This document shows, in pieces, positions 28,242 through 36,748 of a stretch of 64,000 bases of DNA (position 1 is its first letter; every line of letters begins with the position of its first letter). The DNA comes from Sediminibacter sp. Hel_I_10 (GTDB lineage Bacteria; Bacteroidota; Bacteroidia; Flavobacteriales; Flavobacteriaceae), in the NCBI RefSeq assembly GCF_000688335.1, contig NZ_JHZX01000001.1, positions 3,162,001-3,226,000 of the forward strand, written 5' to 3'. The translations under genes and the position numbers were made by a program. The notes below the pieces were generated by a model. The model had not been told where the DNA came from and searched no databases. It worked only from the letters and a program-made list of their open reading frames with translations.

Positions 28242-28952
28242 ATGATTGCGAGAACTAACATTGAAGAAAAGTTGCGTGAGCGGCGTTCCCGGCAGCTAGA
28301 ACGGGATAGTGTAGAAGAGATGCTGGCTAAATTAATTGCAGATGCTAAAGAGGAGCATCGTATTGAAAATGTGTTACAATCGGGAGGCACTGAGGTTAAT
28401 AATCCCTTTGATATCGATTTGTTAGAGTCAGATAAAGTGTATCATATTGATAGCATTAAAACCATCTGTATCGATTATAGATTGCGTTTTTTAGATTCTA
28501 AATATTTCAAAAATGAATTTCCTGAAGAAGCCATTTCAAAAATAAAAGCACTTGAGGAAGCTCACAATATTAAATTGGCGGGATTTAAGGTGATGGCACC
28601 TTCTAAGTTATTTAGATTAGAAAATCCTGACGACCCCTTATTATTTGCACCAATAGGAAATGGATATTACTACTTGATCCATAAGTGGGGAAGAGATCTT
28701 AGTCCACTTAGAAAGCTATCGGTACTTCCATTCAAAAACTTAGACAACTTAATGTTCTCAACCTTTATGGTGAGTCTTTTAATCACTTATCTGTACAGTT
28801 TTACTTTAGCCGATAATGACCAATTTATGAGTCACGTGTTATTATTGTTCTTATTCTTATTTAAATCTGTAATTGCAGTGGTTATTTTTTATGCCATTCC
28901 AAGAGGGAAAAATGTGAATGAAGCGATTTGGGACAGTAAATACAACAAATAA
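28242..28952 (+). CDS. Conserved hypothetical membrane protein
   Basis: I start at ATG 28242; the longer frame from TTG 28206 adds an implausible leader. The 236-residue product has a charged coiled-coil-like N-terminus (EEKLRERRSRQLERDSVEEML), a soluble middle (about 45-165) and two hydrophobic segments (about 175-195 and 203-222). The termini are probably cytoplasmic. I recognise no domain. It stands alone between two terminators, so it is a monocistronic unit. Confidence 0.7.
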   Translation: MIARTNIEEKLRERRSRQLERDSVEEMLAKLIADAKEEHRIENVLQSGGTEVNNPFDIDLLESDKVYHIDSIKTICIDYRLRFLDSKYFKNEFPEEAISKIKALEEAHNIKLAGFKVMAPSKLFRLENPDDPLLFAPIGNGYYYLIHKWGRDLSPLRKLSVLPFKNLDNLMFSTFMVSLLITYLYSFTLADNDQFMSHVLLLFLFLFKSVIAVVIFYAIPRGKNVNEAIWDSKYNK

Positions 28953-28969
28953 GACAAACTATTGTAACT

Positions 28970-29005
28970 AAAAAAAAAAGCAACTCGTTAGAGTTGCTTT
29001 TTTTT
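28970..29005. terminator. Bidirectional terminator
   Basis: GCAACTC-GTTA-GAGTTGC (28980-28997) is flanked by an A run on the left and a T run on the right, so it works on both strands for the convergent genes at 28242 (+) and 29004 (-). It overlaps the minus-strand stop codon. Confidence 0.88.
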
Positions 29006-29234
29006 ATGAGTTATGACCAATATGATCTATTTCAGATGTTTGTTTCTTTGAGGTCCATTTGAGTCCATATTTAAAAAGTACAAAAGCAAAAGTTCCAGCC
29101 ATAAGAACTGCGGATATGATCTCATAGGTTGGCTCTTTTCGTCCAATAATAAGACTTATGACGTTGCCAATTATACTAAGGATACACAAGATGCCCAATA
29201 AAAAGAAGACATATGCTAAAATCTTTTTTCCCAT
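29004..29234 (-). CDS. Small two-helix membrane protein
   Basis: This 76-residue protein has two hydrophobic helices (about 5-28 and 39-58), a short KEPTYE loop between them and a polar tail (KKQTSEIDHIGHNS). It lies 44 bp after dnaN on the same strand, followed by a bidirectional terminator, so it could be the last gene of the dnaN transcript. No family was recognised. Confidence 0.6.
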   Translation of the reverse strand: MGKKILAYVFFLLGILCILSIIGNVISLIIGRKEPTYEIISAVLMAGTFAFVLFKYGLKWTSKKQTSEIDHIGHNS

Positions 29235-29278
29235 TGCGACGCATTCACGACTAGTTTCTTTGAAAAATAGCGTTGCAT

Positions 29279-30397
29279 TTAGCTATTTAACATCACAGGC
29301 ATCACCAACATGGTAACTTGCTCACCTTCATCAAGGCCATCAACCGGCGTTAGAATACCAGCTCTATTTGGTAAGCTCATTTCCAATTGTACGTTATCAG
29401 CGTTGAGGTTATTAAGCATTTCCGTTAAAAAGCGGGAGTTAAAACCAATCTGCATATCATCACCTTGATAATCACAGGTTAAACGCTCTTCGGCTTTATT
29501 ACTGTAATCAATATCTTCTGCGGAAATGTTAAGTTCTGCACCAGCGATTTTTAAACGGATTTGATGCGTCGTTTTATTAGAGAATATACTAACACGTCTT
29601 ACAGAGTTTAAAAACTGCGTACGATCAATGGTGAGCTTATTTGGGTTCTCCTTAGGAATTACAGCTTCGTAATTAGGATACTTTCCGTCGATCAAACGAC
29701 AAACTAAGATTGAATTTTCAAAAGTGAATTTAGCGTTAGAGTCATTGTATTCAATCACTACATTTTCATCACTTGCCGCTAAAATCCCTTTTAAAAGATT
29801 TAGTGGTTTTTTAGGCATGATGAATTCTGCAACTTGGTCTGCAGTTACATCTTCTCGTGTGTACTTCACCAACTTGTGAGCATCGGTAGCCACAAAGGTC
29901 AAACCTTCCGTAGAAAATTGAAAGAACACACCACTCATCACTGGGCGTAAATCATCATTACCAGCGGCAAAGATGGTTTTTGATATCGCAGTTGCTAAAA
30001 TCTCGCCAGAAATTGTGGTTTTGCTAGGATCATCTAATTCAACAGATTTAGGAAACTCTTGTCCGTCAGCATAAGCCAAAGCATATTTACCATGATTAGA
30101 GCTAATCTCAACCGTGTTATTGTCTTCAACAACAAATGTTAAGGGCTGCTCAGGAAAGGTCTTTAGTGTGTCTAAAAGTAATCTTGCAGGTAAGGCAATG
30201 CTGCCATCTTCATCACTTTCTACCTCAAGGGTTGCAGACATTGTGGTTTCCAAATCGCTTGCCGAAACAGTCAAGTTAGATCCGCTAAGTTCAAAAAGAA
30301 AATTATCTAAAATTGGGAGCGTGTTAGAGTTGTTGATAACGCCTCCCAAGACTTGTAACTGTTTAAGTAAATACGTGCTGGAAACTATAAATTTCAT
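29279..30397 (-). CDS. dnaN: DNA polymerase III beta subunit (sliding clamp)
   Basis: This 372-residue protein has the usual clamp length with three repeated clamp domains. It begins MKFIVSSTYLLKQLQVLGGVI and contains the conserved GVFFQFSTEGLTFVATDAHKL and RFLTEMLNNLNADNVQLEM, ending in MLVMPVMLN. The dimeric ring tethers polymerase III to DNA. It lies 129 bp downstream of gldG on the same strand, a neighbourhood seen in gliding Flavobacteria. Confidence 0.97.
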   Translation of the reverse strand: MKFIVSSTYLLKQLQVLGGVINNSNTLPILDNFLFELSGSNLTVSASDLETTMSATLEVESDEDGSIALPARLLLDTLKTFPEQPLTFVVEDNNTVEISSNHGKYALAYADGQEFPKSVELDDPSKTTISGEILATAISKTIFAAGNDDLRPVMSGVFFQFSTEGLTFVATDAHKLVKYTREDVTADQVAEFIMPKKPLNLLKGILAASDENVVIEYNDSNAKFTFENSILVCRLIDGKYPNYEAVIPKENPNKLTIDRTQFLNSVRRVSIFSNKTTHQIRLKIAGAELNISAEDIDYSNKAEERLTCDYQGDDMQIGFNSRFLTEMLNNLNADNVQLEMSLPNRAGILTPVDGLDEGEQVTMLVMPVMLNS

Positions 30398-30526
30398 TTG
30401 TTTTTTATTTCTAATTGAGACTGACTTTCAAGAAAATTGGTCCTACAAATATATCCCAAACACGTTGGTTTCTAAAACAAACTTATTAACAAACAAGCCT
30501 CTAAAACAAGAGAGTGTTTGACGGGT

Positions 30527-32227
30527 TTATCTGTTGGTTTTACCGTAGCGTTTTCTACGAATAAAATTGAAGATGAGTCCGAAACCAGCCAATAAAATAA
30601 GGGGTAGCGCAATATTTAAGAATTGCCACTCACTTTTTTCGTCTTCTACTTTGTTACTGTCTAAAAACGCCAATTTCACTTCCTTGGTTCTAATGTTTAT
30701 AAGTCCGTCATCATTGAGAAGATAATTTACGGCATTAAGTAGAAACTCCTTGTTACCAAATTTACGTTTGGTCAAAAACTCAAAGCCCAATTCTTGCGGT
30801 TGGTTGTGTACCACATCATTTTTAATAACATCACCATCTGCAATGACAATCATTTTTGTAGGGACGCTTTCGGTCTTGTCTGCTGTTTTTGCTGTTTTCG
30901 AGTCCAAAACCTCGAAAGGTTTCACCCTGTTTTTGTAAACAGAAGTAAAAGAGCCTTCCAGTAATACGGCTAAGGTTTGAAATGGCTTATTGTAGGAGGC
31001 AGGATCTGGTTCTTGGGTAACTACATCTAAATTAATATCTTTAGGAACACCTTCTAATTTTGAGAGTTGCGAACTGCGCAGTAAAATGGTTTTATCAACC
31101 TCGTTTTTTAAGGTATCTATTTGGCTGGTAAAATCAAATTTTACGGGATCAAGGTTTGCTGTAATTGGGTGGTTGGGATTACTTGCGGCCAAAGGCGAAT
31201 AGGGCCATTGTACTGGTTGAAATTGCGCATTATTTCCTTCTCCAAAAGCTAAGGTTATCGGTGCTGAATATAAATCATTAACGATTACAGGATTGACCCT
31301 TACACCGTATTTAAAGAAGAAATCATTAAGGTTGAGGTCTTTCATAATGGCAACGGCGCGTCCGTTATTGTTGAGCAAACTGTCCCGATCCATAATAATG
31401 CTCTCGGTAAGCCAGAGACTTTTGCCGCCACTCATGGTGTATTGGTCTAATGCGTATTTTTCCTCTTCGGAAAAGGCGATGGTTGGTTTTGCTGAAATGA
31501 TCAGATCATAATTTTCTAAATCCTTCAACGTTTTTTGCGGATTGCTCGCAATGCTATCTAAAGTAAATGGGGCTAGAAAATAATGTTCTCCCAGCGTTTT
31601 AAGAAAATCGGCAACATAAACATCTTTTAATTGTCCGTTACCACGAAGAATGGCTATTTTTTTCTCTTTTGGAGTCACCAATTTTTTAAAGGCATCGGCA
31701 AAGGCATATTCTAAATTTTGAATCGAGGAGTTGACCAATTCCTGATCTGTAGCGCCAATTTTGTTTTTGATGAGCGGTACAATAACGGTTTGCTCGTTAT
31801 AACTTGCCAAGGCCCATGGAATAATAAGCTCTTGAGAGGTTTTACCACTTTCTTTAATGTTGATTTGAAACGGTTGCAATCCACGTTGGGACAATTGCTG
31901 TACATTTCGATCACGGTTGGCTTCATTTTCTAGCGGATTGATAAAGTTGAAGGAAACGTTGCTATTGTATAGTGAGAATTCTTCGAGCAGCTGTTGGGTT
32001 TCATTACGAAGTCTTCTAAACTCTGAAGGAAAATCGCCTTCTAAAAACACATCAATGATCAAGGGTGAATTGACTTCATCTACCGTGTTTAGTGCCGAGC
32101 TAGAAAGCGTATAGCGTTGGTCTTCCGTAAGGTCAAAACGCTTGTAAAGCTGAGACGATATCAGGTTGACCACAATGAGAATGACCAATGTGAGGAGAAT
32201 GATAAGTAAAGGTTTGTTTTTAGTCAT
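30527..32227 (-). CDS. gldG: Gliding-motility ABC-type protein GldG
   Basis: Start set at ATG 32227 (a TTG lies nine bases upstream); 566 residues. An N-terminal membrane anchor (about 8-26) is followed by RFDLTEDQRYTLSS and a large periplasmic region with IDVFLEGDFPSEFRRLRNET. A second membrane helix lies near the C-terminus (about 541-558). This matches GldG, which with GldF and GldA forms a membrane complex needed for gliding and associated with type IX secretion in Flavobacterium. GldA is not in the window. It overlaps the preceding 164-codon gene by eight bases. Confidence 0.92.
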   Translation of the reverse strand: MTKNKPLLIILLTLVILIVVNLISSQLYKRFDLTEDQRYTLSSSALNTVDEVNSPLIIDVFLEGDFPSEFRRLRNETQQLLEEFSLYNSNVSFNFINPLENEANRDRNVQQLSQRGLQPFQINIKESGKTSQELIIPWALASYNEQTVIVPLIKNKIGATDQELVNSSIQNLEYAFADAFKKLVTPKEKKIAILRGNGQLKDVYVADFLKTLGEHYFLAPFTLDSIASNPQKTLKDLENYDLIISAKPTIAFSEEEKYALDQYTMSGGKSLWLTESIIMDRDSLLNNNGRAVAIMKDLNLNDFFFKYGVRVNPVIVNDLYSAPITLAFGEGNNAQFQPVQWPYSPLAASNPNHPITANLDPVKFDFTSQIDTLKNEVDKTILLRSSQLSKLEGVPKDINLDVVTQEPDPASYNKPFQTLAVLLEGSFTSVYKNRVKPFEVLDSKTAKTADKTESVPTKMIVIADGDVIKNDVVHNQPQELGFEFLTKRKFGNKEFLLNAVNYLLNDDGLINIRTKEVKLAFLDSNKVEDEKSEWQFLNIALPLILLAGFGLIFNFIRRKRYGKTNR

Positions 32228-32714
32228 TCTTAGCAAATTCTAGTTCTTCTTGATATTGGATGGCTTCTTCAAGCGTATCGTTTTTAAATACCAATACCAT
32301 GCATTCTTTTTGATCATTAAAGGCGCCAGGCTCAATACCCAAACCATAATTCCATCGATTGTTGTCTGGTTGTTTTTGGATGCTGTCCCAGCCAAGCCAT
32401 TCTGGTGCTCCTAAAAGTGCTTTGATATCTTGCTTAGACTTGCCATCTAAAATTTCCGAAGATAGCATGTGATCTGTGAGTTCATACCGTAGGGCAGGAG
32501 ATTCTTGCCAAGCTAATTCAGTAAAATATTTTTTGTGATGGTAATCGACAAAAATATTGATCATAGGATATAGCATGTAAAAATAGACGATTGGTGTCAA
32601 TGCTAAACTTACTAGTATTGTGAGCCATTTTCGATGATCTATAGTGTTTACAAATAAAAACACCAGTACAAAAACCAAGCACATTAAGATGACTAAAGGC
32701 GCTGTAATAATCAT
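32220..32714 (-). CDS. Membrane protein between GldF and GldG, BamE/SmpA-like tail
   Basis: This 164-residue protein has two hydrophobic helices (about 4-25 and 30-52) and then a periplasmic region. GKSKQDIKALLGAPEWLGWD resembles the KxxVxxLLGxP turn of SmpA/BamE-like small domains. Its start overlaps the gldF stop (ATGA) and its end overlaps gldG, so all three are translationally coupled. In the gliding bacteria I know gldF and gldG are directly adjacent, so this insertion may be an extra component or assembly factor. The role is inference. Confidence 0.7.
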   Translation of the reverse strand: MIITAPLVILMCLVFVLVFLFVNTIDHRKWLTILVSLALTPIVYFYMLYPMINIFVDYHHKKYFTELAWQESPALRYELTDHMLSSEILDGKSKQDIKALLGAPEWLGWDSIQKQPDNNRWNYGLGIEPGAFNDQKECMVLVFKNDTLEEAIQYQEELEFAKND

Positions 32715-33439
32715 TGGTTGCTTCGTTTAAGGTTGAATTTAGTAAGTACAATAAAAAACGCTGTAATACTTAAAAAATAAATCATATCCCGAGTATCTAA
32801 GACACCGCGACTCATGCTGTTAAAATGAGTTTCCATACCAAGTTTCTCTATATAAAAAAGATCACCAAAGAGCTTGTAATTGGATAAGCCCTCAAAACCA
32901 AAGTAGAAAAAGAAACAAATAAAGACGGCGATAATGAACGCTACAATTTGATTATCTGTGGTGCTTGATGCAAAAACTCCAATGGCCGTATAAGCTGCCA
33001 CTAAAAATAATAGACCAAAGTAAGAACCTAAAGTACTACCGATATCAAGATTGCCCTCAGGATTCCCTAATTTTGAAATGGTGAAAACGTATAGTAGTGT
33101 AGGGATAATAGCAATAACAATAAGCAATACTGCACCCAAATATTTGCCAAAAACAATTTGTAGATGGCTAATGGGTTTGGTGAGGAGCAGTTCTAAAGTG
33201 CCTTGTTTTTTCTCATCAGCAAAGCTACGCATGGTCACTGCTGGCACAAGAAAAATTAAAATCCATGGCGCTAGCAAAAAGAAGCTGGAAAGGTCGGCAA
33301 AACCATTGTCCAAAATATTGAAATCTCCTTTAAAGAGCCAGAGAAAAAGTCCGTTCAATACCAAAAACACAGCAATGACCAAATAGCCGATGGGTGATGC
33401 AAAAAAAGTATTGATTTCTTTTTTTAAGATAGCGAACAT
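32711..33439 (-). CDS. gldF: Gliding-motility ABC transporter permease GldF
   Basis: This 242-residue protein has about six transmembrane segments. The N-terminal MFAILKKEINTFFASPIGYLVIAVFLVLNGLF and the MRSFADEKKQGTLELLLTKP motif identify the ABC-2-type permease GldF. It partners with GldG and the ATPase GldA (not in this window). It begins the minus-strand unit gldF-orf-gldG-dnaN. Confidence 0.94.
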   Translation of the reverse strand: MFAILKKEINTFFASPIGYLVIAVFLVLNGLFLWLFKGDFNILDNGFADLSSFFLLAPWILIFLVPAVTMRSFADEKKQGTLELLLTKPISHLQIVFGKYLGAVLLIVIAIIPTLLYVFTISKLGNPEGNLDIGSTLGSYFGLLFLVAAYTAIGVFASSTTDNQIVAFIIAVFICFFFYFGFEGLSNYKLFGDLFYIEKLGMETHFNSMSRGVLDTRDMIYFLSITAFFIVLTKFNLKRSNQ

Positions 33440-33592
33440 GCAGCGAAATTTAGATCTTCAAGGTTATAGGTTCTATATGAGAACCTAGACATTACGTGAT
33501 ATGCTTTAAAAGTAAATTCAAAGTTAAAATTAAAAAGGTTTCTGCCACGGAATACTCCATTTTTTTGTCTGGAAATGAAGTGTAATTTGTGT

Positions 33593-33889
33593 TTAATCTA
33601 GCATTTCTAATCGGTCTACGCTCCAAGCTTCGGGTCTAGCGTTAAATAGAGGTTTGGTTCTTGCCCATACGCCCTTGAAGAGTTCAGAATGCCGGTAGCG
33701 TTCTAGATCGGCCTCCTCTTCCCAATAACTATAGGTAAAAAAGACGTTGGTATCGTGTTTGTCTCTGTATAACTCGAGATGTTTACAACCTTCAAAATGG
33801 CGAATGGCTTCTTTTTTAGTTTCAAAATTTGCAAGAAATTCCTGAATTTTTGAAGGGTCAAAGCTCATTTTAACGATTCTGATTAGCAT
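33593..33889 (-). CDS. Antibiotic-biosynthesis-monooxygenase-fold (ABM) protein
   Basis: This 98-residue dimeric alpha/beta-barrel-type protein has MLIRIVKMSFDPSKIQEFLANF, then HFEGCKHLELYRDKHDTNVFFTYSYWEEEADLERYRHSELF, matching the ABM family. These act as heme-degrading or quinone-type monooxygenases or as small detoxifying proteins; the substrate is unclear. It is a compact minus-strand gene 38 bp after the oxidoreductase gene. Confidence 0.82.
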   Translation of the reverse strand: MLIRIVKMSFDPSKIQEFLANFETKKEAIRHFEGCKHLELYRDKHDTNVFFTYSYWEEEADLERYRHSELFKGVWARTKPLFNARPEAWSVDRLEMLD

Positions 33890-33927
33890 GTTGTGTTGTT
33901 TTAAGGTGATGTTGAAGTAAAGCGCGG

Positions 33928-34911
33928 CTAATATTCTAAGCCAATTTGTGTTCTTACCGTATCTAACAATTGCATCAAATTTTTGCTAAAATCGAACGTC
34001 ATGATCGGGCTTTCCGTTTTACCGTTTCTTATCAATTCATTAAAATGAATAATTTCGTAATTATAGCCTATGGTAGTATAATTAAAATCTAAAATTTTCT
34101 CTTTGCCTTCAGCTATTATGGTCACGGTTGAAGGTTCATGAAACTTTGTATTGATTTTGATGGTGCCTTTTTCGCAATGAAAGATGGCCTCGGTTTTTGT
34201 TTCTTCTAAAAACGTACTTTTAAGTTGGGCTTCAACGTTATCATCATAACCAAAAATCATGAGCGTAGACGAATCTGCTCCATTTTCAAAAAAGGTGGCC
34301 TTGGCTTCAATTGTTTTTGGTTTTCCTAGAGCAGACAGTGCCGCAAATATGGGGTAAATCCCAATATCTAATAAACTACCTCCACCAAGAGATTTTTTAA
34401 GTACTCTAGAACTCAGGTCTAATTTTGGTTTGAAACCGAAATCAGCTTCCAGTTTTAGAACATTTCCGTACGTCTTATGCTCCAATTCCTTGAGAACGTA
34501 TTGGTAGTGAGGTAGAAAATAGGTCCACAAGGCTTCCATTAAAAGCGTGTCGTTTTCTTTAGCAACGCTTATCATGTGCTCGACCTCGTTGCGGTTCATG
34601 GCAAATGGTTTTTCGCATAATACTGCCTTTTTATTTTGAAGACACAACACGCTGTGTTCGTTGTGAAAACTATGCGGTGTTGCAATGTATACAGCATCAA
34701 CATTTTGGTCTTTCGCTAGGGCCTCATAAGAATTATAAGCTTTGCTCGCTCCAAATTGGGAAGCAAAGTTATCTGCATTTTCTTGAGTTCTTGAGGCTAC
34801 GGCATAGAGTTTGGCATCAGATACTTTTGCTAAATCTGCGGCAAATTTATGAGCTATTTTTCCAAGACCAATAATTCCCCAATTGATGGTTTTAGGCAAG
34901 TTTGTTTCCAT
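33928..34911 (-). CDS. Gfo/Idh/MocA-family NAD(P)-dependent oxidoreductase
   Basis: This 327-residue protein has an N-terminal Rossmann domain (WGIIGLGKIAHKFAADL) and the family motif AVLCEKPFAMN with the conserved Lys in EKP. The C-terminal alpha/beta domain carries GGGSLLDIGIYP. It oxidises or reduces a sugar or polyol; the exact substrate is unknown. Its start lies 20 bases inside the SSS symporter gene, so transport and oxidation of the same solute is plausible. Confidence 0.9.
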   Translation of the reverse strand: METNLPKTINWGIIGLGKIAHKFAADLAKVSDAKLYAVASRTQENADNFASQFGASKAYNSYEALAKDQNVDAVYIATPHSFHNEHSVLCLQNKKAVLCEKPFAMNRNEVEHMISVAKENDTLLMEALWTYFLPHYQYVLKELEHKTYGNVLKLEADFGFKPKLDLSSRVLKKSLGGGSLLDIGIYPIFAALSALGKPKTIEAKATFFENGADSSTLMIFGYDDNVEAQLKSTFLEETKTEAIFHCEKGTIKINTKFHEPSTVTIIAEGKEKILDFNYTTIGYNYEIIHFNELIRNGKTESPIMTFDFSKNLMQLLDTVRTQIGLEY

Positions 34912-36598
34912 GATTTTTAGGCTTTAAAGTTTGTATTAAAAAGGCGATGGTCATCACAATGACGCAGCCCACAAAATTCAACCAAAGAAATGGTAGGTTG
35001 ATAAAGTCATACTCATTGAGAATAAATAATGCTATTATTAGCACTTGCGTGATCAGGGCGGCAGTAAATACCGCGTTACCCTTAACGAATTTCACAAAAA
35101 AGGCAAGCAGGAAAATACCCAGCACATTTCCGTAGAAAATAGAACCGATGATATTTACCAATTGTATTAAATTTTCAGCAAGGTTGGCCACACAAGCAAC
35201 ACTAATGGCCAAAATACCCCAAAGCAATGTAAACCATTTAGAGCTGTTGACCATTTGGCTTTCAGACTTCTCTTTGACGTTACGCTTATAAAGGTCCATG
35301 GCGGTTGTACTGGCCAAAGCATTCAACTCACTGGCAGTACTACTCATTGCAGCACTTAAAATAACAGCCAATAAAAGACCAATGAGCCCGCGTGGGAGGT
35401 TATTTAAAATAAAATGAATAAAGACATAGTCTTTATCATTACTCTCCACCTTGATATTTCTGGATTCGCCAGCCTTGTCGATTAAGTTTCGGGCTTGTGC
35501 TCTTAATTCATCTTGTTGCGTATTGGCCTCTGCAATGGTTTGAAATGTAGCGGCGTTATTATGATCAACAAAGTTGGTTAAAAGTGCTTGTTTCTCATTA
35601 AAAATGTCTTGTTGTTTTTGCTGAAGGACCTCGTATTCTTTGGCGTATTCTGAATTTAAAACCACCTCAGTGGCCGTAGGATTGAAATTTACAGGAGCCG
35701 CATTAAATTGATAGAATACAAACACCATGACACCAATGAGCAGAATAAAAAACTGCATCGGTACTTTTAGAATGCCATTAAAAATAAGGCCTAGTTGCAT
35801 TTCTCTTACCGATTTTCCTGATAAATAACGTTGCACTTGACTTTGATCTGTACCAAAATAAGAGAGCATTAAAAATGTACCACCAATAAGACCGGTCCAA
35901 ACTGTGTAGCGATTGTCTAAATCGAATGAAAAATCGAGCACATCCATCTTGCCACTTGCGCCAGCAATATCTAGCGCATTTGAGAAGTTGATATTTTCGG
36001 GAAGCTGATTTAAAATGATGATAAATGCCACGATCATTCCTGAGAAAATAACAATCATCTGGTGTTTTTGGGTCACGTTTACGGCTTTTGTGCCTCCTGA
36101 AACAGTATAAATAATAACCAATACACCAATAAGTACGTTGAGCAATAGGAGATTCCATCCTAAAACGGCAGATAAAATAATGGCAGGTGCAAAAATGGTA
36201 ATCCCTGCAGAGAGCCCACGTTGTATTAAGAACAAAATGGCAGTTAGGGTTCTGGTCTTTAGATCAAAACGATTTTCTAGAAATTCGTAGGCCGTGTAAA
36301 CCTTAAGTCTGTGATACAATGGGATAAATACCATGCAAATCACGATCATGGCAATAGGCAACCCGAAATAGAACTGCACAAAACCCATCCCGTCATTAAA
36401 GGCTTGTCCTGGTGTAGATAAAAAGGTGATGGCACTGGCTTGGGTTGCCATAACCGACAAACCTATGGTCCACCAGGGGGATGTATTACCACCTTTTAAG
36501 TAATCCTGTACGTTTTTACTGCCACGGGTTTGGTAAGTGCCGTAAGCTACAATGAGTACAAGTGTTCCTATTAAAATAGTCCAGTCTAGAGTTTGCAT
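34892..36598 (-). CDS. Sodium:solute symporter (SSS family)
   Basis: This 568-residue protein has about 13 hydrophobic helices beginning DWTILIGTLVLIVAYGTYQTRG. KNVQDYLKGGNTSPWWTIGLSVMATQASAITFLSTPGQAF is the SSS signature, with a long cytosolic or periplasmic loop around 325-385. It imports a small organic solute with Na+. It overlaps the oxidoreductase start and is directly preceded (zero gap) by a 36-codon membrane microprotein gene. Confidence 0.92.
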   Translation of the reverse strand: MQTLDWTILIGTLVLIVAYGTYQTRGSKNVQDYLKGGNTSPWWTIGLSVMATQASAITFLSTPGQAFNDGMGFVQFYFGLPIAMIVICMVFIPLYHRLKVYTAYEFLENRFDLKTRTLTAILFLIQRGLSAGITIFAPAIILSAVLGWNLLLLNVLIGVLVIIYTVSGGTKAVNVTQKHQMIVIFSGMIVAFIIILNQLPENINFSNALDIAGASGKMDVLDFSFDLDNRYTVWTGLIGGTFLMLSYFGTDQSQVQRYLSGKSVREMQLGLIFNGILKVPMQFFILLIGVMVFVFYQFNAAPVNFNPTATEVVLNSEYAKEYEVLQQKQQDIFNEKQALLTNFVDHNNAATFQTIAEANTQQDELRAQARNLIDKAGESRNIKVESNDKDYVFIHFILNNLPRGLIGLLLAVILSAAMSSTASELNALASTTAMDLYKRNVKEKSESQMVNSSKWFTLLWGILAISVACVANLAENLIQLVNIIGSIFYGNVLGIFLLAFFVKFVKGNAVFTAALITQVLIIALFILNEYDFINLPFLWLNFVGCVIVMTIAFLIQTLKPKNHGNKLA

Positions 36599-36709
36599 TT
36601 AAAAATGGTTTGTGATGAGGTAAAATGCAAGAATATACAGTGCGTTAGCCACAAGAACAATGGTGTACCAACGGCTCCATGTATATTTTTCTAAACCTGA
36701 TTTCGACAT
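36599..36709 (-). CDS. 36-residue single-helix membrane microprotein
   Basis: The minus-strand ATG at 36709-36707 opens a 36-codon frame ending at TAA 36601-36599, immediately before the symporter ATG at 36598. The product starts MSKSGLEKYTWSRWYTIVLV and has one transmembrane helix (about 14-32) with a charged, tryptophan-containing N-terminus. SSS transporters in other bacteria often have small membrane partners in the same operon, so an accessory subunit is likely. Evidence is position, start codon and helix only. Confidence 0.6.
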   Translation of the reverse strand: MSKSGLEKYTWSRWYTIVLVANALYILAFYLITNHF

Positions 36710-36748
36710 AGATGATCTTTTTAAAAATTGGTGGTATTCATAAATACG

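Noticed and set aside
33467-33487. Inverted repeat TAGGTTC/GAACCTA upstream of gldF
   Set aside because: No T run and no second copy; not enough to call an operator or terminator.
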